From Bdellovibrionales bacterium (lineage in GTDB: Bacteria; Bdellovibrionota; UBA1018; CAIPTA01): a stretch of DNA of 6,911 bases. Below are positions 6,897-6,911 of this stretch, one piece after another. The stretch covers positions 1 to 6,911 of the forward strand of contig JAKFYM010000156.1 in assembly GCA_021730855.1 (NCBI GenBank), in the 5' to 3' direction. Each line of letters starts with the position of its first letter. The stretch's first letter is position 1. The notes beneath the pieces were generated by a model, which saw only the letters and a program-made list of their open reading frames with translations, was not told where the DNA came from and did no database searches. A program made the translations under genes and the position numbers.

Positions 6897-6911
6897 ATGG
6901 CAAAAAAAGTC
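6897..6911 (+). CDS. Start of an unidentified gene (first five codons only)
   Basis: ATG at 6897 opens a frame reading MAKKV up to the window edge. A Shine-Dalgarno match GGAG (6886-6889) lies 7 bases before it, and a promoter-like AT-rich stretch lies further upstream, so this is probably a true gene start divergent from greA. Five residues are not enough to name it. MAKKV begins many proteins, among them ribosomal protein L11 and response regulators, and I do not choose between them. Confidence 0.6.

Overview
This window is a GC-rich piece of a bacterial chromosome made mostly of conserved housekeeping genes. Coding density is high, and no phage, transposon, tRNA, rRNA or CRISPR signature is visible. 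The lineage cannot be fixed from the sequence. The GreA is of ordinary Gram-negative type, the MetH is not of the enterobacterial subtype, and an FHA-domain gene lies next to metH. Together these would suit a deltaproteobacterial or Bdellovibrio-like bacterium, or a similar Gram-negative group, but this placement is a guess.

Layout from left to right. At 1-338 (minus strand) is the 5' part of a gene for a protein that begins with an FHA-like domain. It is divergent from metH (406-3939, plus strand), which encodes a full-length five-module cobalamin-dependent methionine synthase; the 67-base gap between them is too short for a riboswitch. The convergent gap at 3940-4093 holds a degenerate 7-base repeat cluster with a hairpin, then GC-rich stem-loops next to the 3' end of recG. 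recG (4094-6349, minus) encodes the branch-migrating DNA helicase. Its 5' end overlaps the 3' end of greA (6306-6788, minus), the transcript-cleavage factor, so the two form a probable greA-recG operon. A divergent 108-base gap follows, and then the first five codons of another plus-strand gene (6897 onward).

Functionally, greA and recG both help when polymerases or replication forks stall: GreA rescues backtracked RNA polymerase and RecG remodels stalled forks and recombination intermediates. MetH makes methionine and recycles methyltetrahydrofolate; it has no evident link to the other genes. I found no convincing undescribed multi-gene system. The points most worth a second look are the FHA domain with a substituted phosphothreonine pocket, the heptad-repeat hairpin after metH, the promoter-like boxes lying almost on the metH and greA start codons (possible leaderless mRNAs), and a proline/acid-rich insertion in RecG.
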